From: Candidatus Azobacteroides sp.
GTDB taxonomy: Bacteria; Bacteroidota; Bacteroidia; Bacteroidales; WRGA01
Direction: 5' to 3'
NCBI GenBank assembly: GCA_021201815.1
Contig: JAJQEC010000041.1
Location: forward strand, 1 to 41,602
Length of the DNA stretch: 41,602 nt
Below the pieces are notes generated by a model. The model was not told the origin of the DNA and searched no databases. It saw nothing but the letters and a program-made list of their open reading frames with translations. Each line of letters begins with the position of its first letter. The stretch's first letter is position 1. The position numbers and the translations under genes were made by a program. Of this stretch, positions 33,601 through 39,779 are shown piece by piece.

Positions 33601-35176
33601 GGTTTAATTCTCCTAAACGCAACTCTTCCACCATAACATTCAGATTAAATAAAGGTAATTCTTTATTAAAGTCAAACAGTCCGTCCAAAGCAATTCTGCC
33701 ATTAGGATCATTTAAAGATATCTTTCCATCAAATGCAATATTTGAGAAGTTTCCGTCTAATTCGATGTTATGATAAGCATATTTTTTTATTTCTATCTCG
33801 GAAATGATGCCTTTTACAAAGCCTGTCGGCCTGGAACTTCCTTTTAAAAGATTAGCATCAAGGTTCAACTCAAAAGCCACATTCCCCAGGATATCCTGTT
33901 TTTCCAATAATTCTCCTAATCTGAATTCATTTGTTTTAAGAGCACCCCGGAAAGTATAAAGATCATTTCGCCGTCCCATCATTAAGTCCGTAGAAAAGCC
34001 TCCCAATAATGTAGAAAAGTTGCCATAGGCCACCATATCATCCAGATAACCGGATACATCCCCATGAAATTCAATCAGTCCCAGATTATTGAGAAATGAG
34101 GGAGAAGAAGCGTTTCCATTGGAGAAATCCCTAATGATATCTGTTAATTTCTGTGCTGAAATATAAAGCCTGTCGATTTTCCCCAACAAGAATGCTTCAT
34201 CTTTCTGAAACACATTCTTCATTTCCATGCCGGCATTTATAAAAAGATTTTCTCCGGCTTCAATTGAAAGATAATCCATGGTAAAATCATTAGGAGTTCC
34301 TTTCAGATAGGTAGAAAAAGATACGACATCCGAAAAATTCCCGAACGCCGGGACAAAAGCAGCAAAATCTTTCAGGGCAATAAAAGACGGCTCTATTTTT
34401 AAAGACCAATCACTATGATTCAACCAGTTAAAATCGTCCTCTTCCAACTGATAATCAACCGTAAGAGTATCTGACTTTAGTTCCGTATCAGGGAGTTTAA
34501 CATTCAAGTGTGTAAGATACGCTCTTTGTTTATTGGCAACTAACTTAAAGGATAGTTTATTAAGAATAAATCCGGATTTTTCCTCAAAAGAGAGTCGGCG
34601 TAAATCCAGATTTAATGAATCGTTAGAGAGCTTTTTTATAGAAAAAGTCCCTCCCAGCTTAGATACACCGATATGGTGAGGATCAAATTTGTTCGAATTT
34701 CCGGCCTCGGATAAGACATCATAATGAATGTTTCCTCTACGCAGAAATACAGAGTTAAACCGTAAATCAAAAACGGATGGTTCTGTTTGTTTGTCTTCCT
34801 TTTTAAAAGCATCGATAATAAACTGTAAATTCAACTGATCCTGCGGATTATCCTTTTTTAAATTTAATTGAAACCCATATAACTGAGCATTTGAAAAAAC
34901 AATTTTCTTTTTTAATAACGGTAATAATTCTATGCCCGCTGAAATACCGGCAGCAAAAAGCAGTGTATCCTGTTGCTGATCTTCTATGTATACATCTTCT
35001 AGAGTAATGCCACTCAAAAAATCAAAATGGGTTTTCCCGATTCTTATTTCGGTATTTAGTTTTTTCGTTAGTTGAGTAACGGCAAAAGATGTGACTCTTT
35101 GTTGCACAAATGGGACATTCAGCAATAAAGAAATCAGAAAAGGTAGAAGCAAAAGCACTCCTAAAAAAATAAACAA
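30692..35176 (-). CDS. tamB: TamB/AsmA-like envelope protein, translocation and assembly module type
   Basis: This giant 1494-residue protein has one N-terminal membrane helix (FIFLGVLLLLPFLISLLL), followed by VPFVQQRVTSFAVTQLTKKL, the usual TamB beginning. Long beta-rich repeats predict a hydrophobic groove spanning the periplasm. The C-terminal DUF490 part includes QVFYLLLFGQF and GLNISTQIFDNRVILKSNLG. TamB-type proteins help lipid transport or outer-membrane protein insertion; in Bacteroidota they partner with TamL. The start is uncertain. No ATG is available: TTG at 35176 is the first ordinary start, while an ATT at 35097-35095 would yield a more typical basic N-terminus (KRFKKILFIFLGV). 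Upstream in frame a stop lies at 35109-35107. Confidence 0.88.
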   Translation of the reverse strand: MFIFLGVLLLLPFLISLLLNVPFVQQRVTSFAVTQLTKKLNTEIRIGKTHFDFLSGITLEDVYIEDQQQDTLLFAAGISAGIELLPLLKKKIVFSNAQLYGFQLNLKKDNPQDQLNLQFIIDAFKKEDKQTEPSVFDLRFNSVFLRRGNIHYDVLSEAGNSNKFDPHHIGVSKLGGTFSIKKLSNDSLNLDLRRLSFEEKSGFILNKLSFKLVANKQRAYLTHLNVKLPDTELKSDTLTVDYQLEEDDFNWLNHSDWSLKIEPSFIALKDFAAFVPAFGNFSDVVSFSTYLKGTPNDFTMDYLSIEAGENLFINAGMEMKNVFQKDEAFLLGKIDRLYISAQKLTDIIRDFSNGNASSPSFLNNLGLIEFHGDVSGYLDDMVAYGNFSTLLGGFSTDLMMGRRNDLYTFRGALKTNEFRLGELLEKQDILGNVAFELNLDANLLKGSSRPTGFVKGIISEIEIKKYAYHNIELDGNFSNIAFDGKISLNDPNGRIALDGLFDFNKELPLFNLNVMVEELRLGELNLTDKYKTSELSFELQANFQGSNIHDSFGLIEMRNIDFKNNGEEALLKNLEVKLDGFSPERKLSVRSDILNGEIKGSFNFQRLGKDLQDIVSGYLPVFFTHSSEDKITVENVFSGFFMLENTEKLSTVLNLPVTIMNQSVLLLDVNSNLEKIKLEAYLPKSKIQNNYLESTRLLVDNPSKNINVSVTTKRINPGKNTFVDLSFEAKAMNDSIFADIRLCNNDTVRHTDVSIRAVTDFHKDPDDQLITYIYLSPSQITLNNTSFSLQNSMTEIYKGKIRIEDFALEGENEYIRINGIYSNTSQDVLYMDLNNANLEIIETITNNSILAFGGLATGKFTIIGKEEGLPVLSTELFVKDLAYNRAVLGDLNIYSKWDESNQGILLDGDIIQPEYLPTKVYGHIFPTKDSLNLRFNANHINLRLLEPFVENVMTDFSGWAYGNIHMYGNFGELSFVGTPYIQDINFGIEFLNTFYSFSDTLYMTEDAFRLQNTVIYDRSGNTAQVNAVLSHDHFKDFNYRISLRTSNFHIFNATQKQNPLFFGSVYGSGNAILTGDLDRINVDVNMRSERNSRLTLSFFDNISASTLDFITFVRKDTLEVLQQSVLAEEAGESAFEMLLNLQIEATPDATVQLIMDPQSGDILRGTGAGNMRLTYNSRTDDMSLYGTYTIEQGNYNFTWEELIKKDFTLRSGSTVSFRGDPYDASLDITAVHSLYADISSLEYSLSEESGRQNIPVDVLIKITGNLERPEITPSIELPSSGEDIRRKVSSLIYTQNDVTKQVFYLLLFGQFDAPDHVSVSNNTSQLASVVSSTLSSQLNTFLSQVSNKINIGTNIQSRNRGGIQDLEFGLNISTQIFDNRVILKSNLGYRENDYQSNNFIGDFDLEYKLTRSGDIRLKGYSHYNDNSLYYGRSGLTTQGIGIMYTKDFNNLKELFRRSERRQLRRNQEASLQEETEIITKTGTDSIQVQLPENK

Positions 35177-35488
35177 TATTTTTTTAAAACGTTTAATGTG
35201 CTGATATTATTTGTAATAGTGAAAATACATATTATTAAAAGAGTTATTGCAAATGTACGGCAATATCTTTTATTTCGGAAAACAGGAAGTAAAATCTCTT
35301 GTTAAAAAGAAAGAAAATATTCACCAAAATGAAACAAAAAAAGGCTTTTCCGAAGAATTATACAAAGTAAAAAATAAAAAAAAGTAAAATCGTTAAAATA
35401 GGAGTTGTCTGCTATAGATCCGGTCAAACAAAATATTTACAGAATTGTTTAATAAGTAATGGAATGAATCAGACAAAAATTTTTATAT
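35177..35488. other. Divergent intergenic region between tamB and the DoxX gene
   Basis: 312 AT-rich bases with no gene. It holds the likely tamB promoter at 35250-35257; I see no convincing promoter for the DoxX gene. Confidence 0.4.
35250..35257 (-). promoter_or_regulatory. Candidate -7 box of tamB-folB
   Basis: The minus strand reads TACATTTG, a perfect TAnnTTTG match, about 75 bases upstream of the TTG start. No strong -33 box is visible. Confidence 0.45.
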
Positions 35489-35923
35489 ATGATAAATTTA
35501 AAAAAGTTTCTTTTTAGTGTCAGTCCGGCTGGTAACACCGTTTCCTGGGCTTTACTGATATTAAGAATTGCAATTGCTCTTTTAATGGTTACACAACATG
35601 GATGGAGCAAATGGATGAATTTTGAAACTTTATCAAAAGAATTTCCGGACCCGATCGGTTTTGGAAGTGAATTTGCTCTTATATTGGTTCTTTTTGCAGA
35701 AATAGGATGTTCCCTGTTACTGGCTATAGGTGTATTCAGCCGCCTGGCAACCGTTCCGCTTGTTATAAATATGTCAGTGGCACTTCTGATAGCCCATAGC
35801 GGAGATGCTTTTCAGGCTAAGGAACTACCTTTGCTGTTTCTTCTTATTTATATAGTATTACTAATTGCCGGACCGGGAAGATTTTCGTTGGATGATCAAA
35901 TGCATAAAAAAAGAAAGAGATAA
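35489..35923 (+). CDS. DoxX-family membrane protein
   Basis: This 144-residue inner-membrane protein has four hydrophobic helices: about residues 20-38, 62-82, 88-106 and 112-130. The DoxX signatures are LRIAIALLMVTQHGWSKW in the first helix, and FAEIGCSLLLAIGVFSRLAT and NMSVALLIAHSGDAF later. DoxX proteins are linked to quinone-dependent sulfur oxidation or redox homeostasis, but many members, including short ones like this, have no proven role. It is monocistronic and convergent with the ACT gene, sharing a terminator at 35927-36002. Confidence 0.88.
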   Translation: MINLKKFLFSVSPAGNTVSWALLILRIAIALLMVTQHGWSKWMNFETLSKEFPDPIGFGSEFALILVLFAEIGCSLLLAIGVFSRLATVPLVINMSVALLIAHSGDAFQAKELPLLFLLIYIVLLIAGPGRFSLDDQMHKKRKR

Positions 35924-35926
35924 TAT

Positions 35927-36002
35927 AAAACCACAAAGTCATAGGCGTTGTTGCTGTAAATTTTTCCTCTTTTCCCTCCAATGCCCTTGAATTTGTGGTT
36001 TT
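35927..36002. terminator. Bidirectional terminator between convergent genes
   Basis: AAAACCACAAA (35927-35937) pairs with TTTGTGGTTTT (35992-36002), and inside it GGCGTTG (35944-35950) pairs with CAATGCC (35979-35985). A T-run follows on the plus strand and A-rich sequence precedes it for the minus strand, so it can serve both genes. Confidence 0.65.
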
Positions 36003-36009
36003 TTCTTTA

Positions 36010-36435
36010 TTACAACTGATATAAATCACTGGCAGCCAGCAATTCGATTTTATGTTCCTGAAATACCCGGATACATTCTTCCAGCTTATCCGGACGAATA
36101 ATTACATTGGCACTTTCTCCACAAGCAAAGGCATACATATATTCAATGGAGATATCATATTTCTTAATAATTTCCAGTGCTTTAGATAACGCTCCGGGAG
36201 TGTTGGGACAACGAAGACATAGTACGTTACTGAGATTTACTCCGAAAAGATTTTCTTTCAATACCGCCATTGCTTTCTCCGGATCGGAAACGATTAAGCG
36301 CAAAATACCGAAATCCGTATTTTCCGCAATGCTAAAGGCAGTCATATTAATACCTGCTTCACCCAATGTAGAAGCGACTTCAGCAAGGCGTCCTGCTTTA
36401 TTTTCCAAAAATATTGATAATTGCTTTACTATCAT
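36010..36435 (-). CDS. Double ACT-domain amino-acid-binding protein
   Basis: This 141-residue protein is made of two ACT domains. The first has QLSIFLENKAGRLAEVASTL and GINMTAFSIAE; the second has CLRCPNTPGALSKALEIIKK and ISIEYMYAFA. ACT domains bind amino acids or related ligands and regulate partner enzymes. Stand-alone double-ACT proteins of this type are regularly found next to PaaK-type ligases and indolepyruvate oxidoreductases, suggesting a role in aromatic acid metabolism. The gene starts 43 bases after the paaK stop and is probably in the same operon. Confidence 0.88.
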   Translation of the reverse strand: MIVKQLSIFLENKAGRLAEVASTLGEAGINMTAFSIAENTDFGILRLIVSDPEKAMAVLKENLFGVNLSNVLCLRCPNTPGALSKALEIIKKYDISIEYMYAFACGESANVIIRPDKLEECIRVFQEHKIELLAASDLYQL

Positions 36436-36478
36436 GATTGCGTGTTTTTTAATTAATTGATACTTTAAATAGAATGAA

Positions 36479-37780
36479 TTAATCCAGTTTACGGTAATCG
36501 ATTACACGAACAGCCTTCCCCATGCTTCGTTCCAGGCTACGGGGTTCTACTAATCTTACGTCTGCGGCAATCCCCAACACACTTTGCAGTTTACCGGAAA
36601 TCTTCTTTTTCAGTGCAATCATTTTATTGATTTCATCTGAGAAGAATTCGGGTTTGGTTTCCACCTGGATCTCTAATGTATCCAGATTATTAATACGATT
36701 TACGACCAATAAATAATGCGGTTCGAATTCTTCCATTTCAAGAATGACACTTTCCACCTGAGATGGGAAAATATTTACACCTCTTATGATAAGCATATCA
36801 TCACTACGTCCTTTAATCCGTGTCATCCGGGCAAAGGTTCTTCCGCAATCACATTTTTCATAAATCAGTGAACAAAGGTCTTTTGTTCTGTATCGCAGCA
36901 GTGGCATTCCTTCTTTGGTAATAGTAGTAAAAGCCAGTTCTCCCTGTTCTCCGGGAGCAACCGGTTTTAAGGTTTCAGGATCCAGAATTTCAGGAAAGAA
37001 ATGATCCTCATTAATATGTGCTCCATGCTGACATTCACATTCGTAAGAAACACCCGGACCAATAATTTCACTTAATCCATAAATATCATATGCTTTAATC
37101 CCCAGCAATTCTTCGATTTGCTTCCGCATGTTTTCTGTCCAGGGCTCCGCTCCAAAAATACCGATACGTAATTTTAATTCCTCTCTTGAAACCTTCATAT
37201 CCTTAATTGCTTCCCCGAGAAATAATGCATAAGAAGGAGTACAGGCAATAACAGACGAACCGAAATCCTTCATCAGCATAATTTGTTTATTTGTATTTCC
37301 ACTGGACATGGGAATAACTGTTCCTCCGACCCTTTCTACTCCACCATGTAATCCTAATCCACCCGTAAAAAGGCCATAGCCGTATGAAACCTGATAAATA
37401 TCTTCTTTCGTTCCTCCGTAAGCCGTAATACACCTGGCCACGGATTCTGACCAGATATTAAGATCTTTCTGCGAATATCCGACAACCGTAGGGCGTCCTG
37501 TAGTGCCGGAAGAAGCGTGCAACCGCACAATCTCAGTCATAGGAGAAGCAAACAAATCAAAAGGATAATTATCCCTTAAATCCTGTTTGGTAGTGAACGG
37601 TAATTTTACAATATCTTCTATGGAATTAATATCAGCAGGTTCAATTCCCATTTCCTGCATTTTTCTGCGATAAAAGGGGGTATTTTTATAAACCCTCTCT
37701 ACTGTTTTACGTAAACGGATACTTTGTATTTTCCGAAGTTCTTCGAGAGGCATGCTCTCCATAGTCTCGTTCCAGATCAT
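36479..37780 (-). CDS. paaK: Phenylacetate-CoA ligase-family enzyme
   Basis: This 433-residue adenylate-forming enzyme should activate phenylacetate or another aryl acid (for example indoleacetate) with ATP and CoA. I prefer ATG at 37780 (MIWNETMESMPLEELRKIQ), the normal family start, over 37822. The AMP-binding loop SSGTTGRP is at residues 90-97. The YGLSEIIGPG motif and CDCGRTFARMTRIKGRSDD near the C-terminal hinge fit the family. Paired with the ACT gene, it resembles the common Bacteroidota gene pair that often also includes iorAB; no such genes are visible here. The exact acid substrate is not deducible. Confidence 0.87.
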   Translation of the reverse strand: MIWNETMESMPLEELRKIQSIRLRKTVERVYKNTPFYRRKMQEMGIEPADINSIEDIVKLPFTTKQDLRDNYPFDLFASPMTEIVRLHASSGTTGRPTVVGYSQKDLNIWSESVARCITAYGGTKEDIYQVSYGYGLFTGGLGLHGGVERVGGTVIPMSSGNTNKQIMLMKDFGSSVIACTPSYALFLGEAIKDMKVSREELKLRIGIFGAEPWTENMRKQIEELLGIKAYDIYGLSEIIGPGVSYECECQHGAHINEDHFFPEILDPETLKPVAPGEQGELAFTTITKEGMPLLRYRTKDLCSLIYEKCDCGRTFARMTRIKGRSDDMLIIRGVNIFPSQVESVILEMEEFEPHYLLVVNRINNLDTLEIQVETKPEFFSDEINKMIALKKKISGKLQSVLGIAADVRLVEPRSLERSMGKAVRVIDYRKLD

Positions 37781-38434
37781 GCTATAAGATTTTCTTATCT
37801 GTTGATAAAGGTTATAAAACAATATATTACTTTTTCTTCTCTTACTAAAAAACTACTCCCGGTAAAAATTCTACACTGTAAACATAATTTTTATTTATGG
37901 ATTTTACAAATTTTTATCTCTCATATTTTTCTTTCCCTTTTATAAGAACTTATTTTTCCGAATCTCCTGTTTATCCGAACCACCATTCCTTATTCTATTT
38001 ATAAGCAAAAGGCAATATTTTTACAAATAAAATAAGTTCTCGGATAGAAAGCATCCTAATTTAAAAAGAAGCATATCCATAAAGATAAAAGAAACAAATA
38101 ATTAACATTAACACACAACAAATATTGATAAAAAATCTTTAAATGCACCTTAGTAACTAAATAAAAATATCACTGTTTTTTATCAATTTTTCTATTAATC
38201 AGGTATTAAAGATAATAAGTTCAAAATAAGGAAATAATAAATCTTTATAAAATTTTTTTATAAAAAAAGCTTGTTTTTTCGAATTAAATCCTTTCCTTTG
38301 CAACGATTAAGATTTGCAGAATCTGATTTTAATAAAGGAAAGCCTGAGTACTGTCTCATTCAGAATTTATTTTCAATCACGGACGTATTTCTTTCTCATT
38401 TATTCTATTTTTTATTTTAATTTTATTTCTTTTT
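37781..38434. other. Divergent AT-rich intergenic region upstream of paaK and the RRM gene
   Basis: About 650 bases without a gene. The right end contains the RRM gene promoter (38271-38300) and a 134-base leader before its ATG. I see no further hairpin or repeat that I would defend. Confidence 0.4.
38271..38300 (+). promoter_or_regulatory. Candidate promoter of the RRM gene
   Basis: TTG at 38271-38273 and TTCCTTTG at 38293-38300 are 19 bases apart, fitting the Bacteroidota -33/-7 pattern except that TA of the -7 box is TT. It implies an untranslated leader of about 130 bases. Confidence 0.45.
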
Positions 38435-38680
38435 ATGAACATTTACATTGGAAATTTGAACTATCGAGTTCGTGAAGAAGCATTAAGATCTGTATTGGAA
38501 GAATACGGGTCCGTTGATTCCATCAAAGTTATCAAGGACAGAGACACTGGTCGTTCTAAAGGCTTTGCTTTCGCTGAAATGCCTGATAACGGAGAAGCTG
38601 AAGCTGCTATAGAGCAACTGAATGGTGTTGATTATGAAGGACGTACAATGGTAGTAAAAGAAGCTCGGCCGAGAGAATAA
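38435..38680 (+). CDS. Small RRM-type RNA-binding protein
   Basis: This 81-residue single RNA-recognition-motif protein has RNP2 as IYIGNL at residues 3-8 and RNP1 as KGFAFAEM at about 43-50, the aromatic residues that stack on RNA. The rest (REEALRSVLEEYG, GEAEAAIEQLNGVDYEGR) is a normal RRM fold, and the tail is only a few residues. Bacteroidota carry several such short RRM proteins that act as abundant RNA-binding proteins and post-transcriptional regulators in place of Hfq-type systems. Monocistronic, with a long AT-rich leader and a strong terminator at 38707-38733. Confidence 0.93.
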   Translation: MNIYIGNLNYRVREEALRSVLEEYGSVDSIKVIKDRDTGRSKGFAFAEMPDNGEAEAAIEQLNGVDYEGRTMVVKEARPRE

Positions 38681-38706
38681 TATTTCTTATCGCGATTAAG
38701 ACTATA

Positions 38707-38733
38707 AAAGATTGATCTTACGGATCAATCTTT
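38707..38733 (+). terminator. Intrinsic terminator of the RRM gene
   Basis: AAAGATTGATC and GATCAATCTTT form a perfect 11-bp stem with a five-base loop, followed by further T residues. It begins 26 bases after the stop codon. Confidence 0.9.
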
Positions 38734-39398
38734 TTTTATTCTCAATAATTCAGCAATCCTGTAATTTCTGAATATTTTTTTCTTTTACACTCCCTGCAAT
38801 TTATTAATCTAACTAAAATCAGATGTTAATCTTCATAATTTATATATTCTTTTTTGGGAAAAAGAATTGTATTTTTTCTTCTGTCCAATAGTACTTTTAG
38901 AAAGTATGAAAAAAATAAACGCATAACTACTTAATTTAATTTAAAAATTTTATATAAATTTGCAGCCATAATTTAATTATATCCTTTTTCAATTCCTCTT
39001 TCTGATTAGTTAAAGAGGACAAAAGATTATCCAGATATGCTTTTTTCTTTTAAAAATACACTTTCAACCTGTTCTTTTTCTTCTGATAATTTGGAAGTTA
39101 GCCGAATTATGCTAGAGAGAGAGAGAGAGAAGACTACCACTCATTAAATAAATTACTAACCCGTGCGCGTAATAATAAATCTCCGTTAATTACGCAACTA
39201 TTCCTTATATTTTTTTCTTTAGCCTTTATAAATAACACCTTATTATTTATAAGAGGAAAATCCTTTTTCCATAACAGCTGGTCTAAAACAGGAAAAAAGC
39301 AACGGATTACCGCATGCTTTTTCCTTCCTTTCGGGAAATTCCTTCCTTTCCCGGTAATTTCTTTTTTCCAACAAACAATCAACCAAATTAAAATAAGT
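38734..39398. other. Long AT-rich region upstream of the surface-protein operon, with a GA repeat
   Basis: 665 bases with no convincing gene. TAAATTTG at 38955-38962 is a perfect -7 box, which would give a leader of about 430 bases before the ATG at 39399. A dinucleotide run (AG)8 lies at 39114-39130, and a hairpin TTATAAATAA with TTATTTATAA at 39226-39252. The leader may carry an RNA element or hold a separate small RNA. Confidence 0.4.
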
Positions 39399-39779
39399 AT
39401 GAGAAAATGTACCTTGTTACTTTTCCTTCTGCTGCCGCTTTTGTGTTCAAAAGCAGCCGGCAGGGAAAACCTGTTTCAAAAAGACAACCTTTCGGGTGAG
39501 TTACCTTCTTCCGCATCCACATGGGTAGCCAAGGAAAAAAATCTTAAAACCTCTTCCGGAAAAGAAAAAACCGGACTTTTCAACACATCCGCAAATGATC
39601 AGCTATCCCGTGATGATGATGATTTCCTGCGGGTAGCCCCTGACCCGGAACCGGGGGATGGCAGTGCATTGAAAACACCGATAAGGGATAATGCCCTTAT
39701 TCTCCTGTTTGCCCTTTGCCTGGGGAGAATCCTACTTTCTTTTCCATTTATTAATTCACTAAAAAGGAAATACGTATGA
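39399..39779 (+). CDS. Small secreted or membrane-anchored protein coupled to the giant surface protein
   Basis: This 126-residue protein has a signal peptide MRKCTLLLFLLLPLLCSKAAG and a polar, Ser- and Lys-rich middle. A short acidic stretch DDDDFLRVAPDPEPGDGS precedes a hydrophobic C-terminal segment NALILLFALCLGRILLSF with a basic end. I do not know its function. From memory, small proteins of this layout (acidic linker plus terminal helix) occur just upstream of large T9SS-type surface proteins in Bacteroidales. Its TGA overlaps the next ATG (ATGA at 39776-39779), so the two should be translated together. Confidence 0.7.
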   Translation: MRKCTLLLFLLLPLLCSKAAGRENLFQKDNLSGELPSSASTWVAKEKNLKTSSGKEKTGLFNTSANDQLSRDDDDFLRVAPDPEPGDGSALKTPIRDNALILLFALCLGRILLSFPFINSLKRKYV

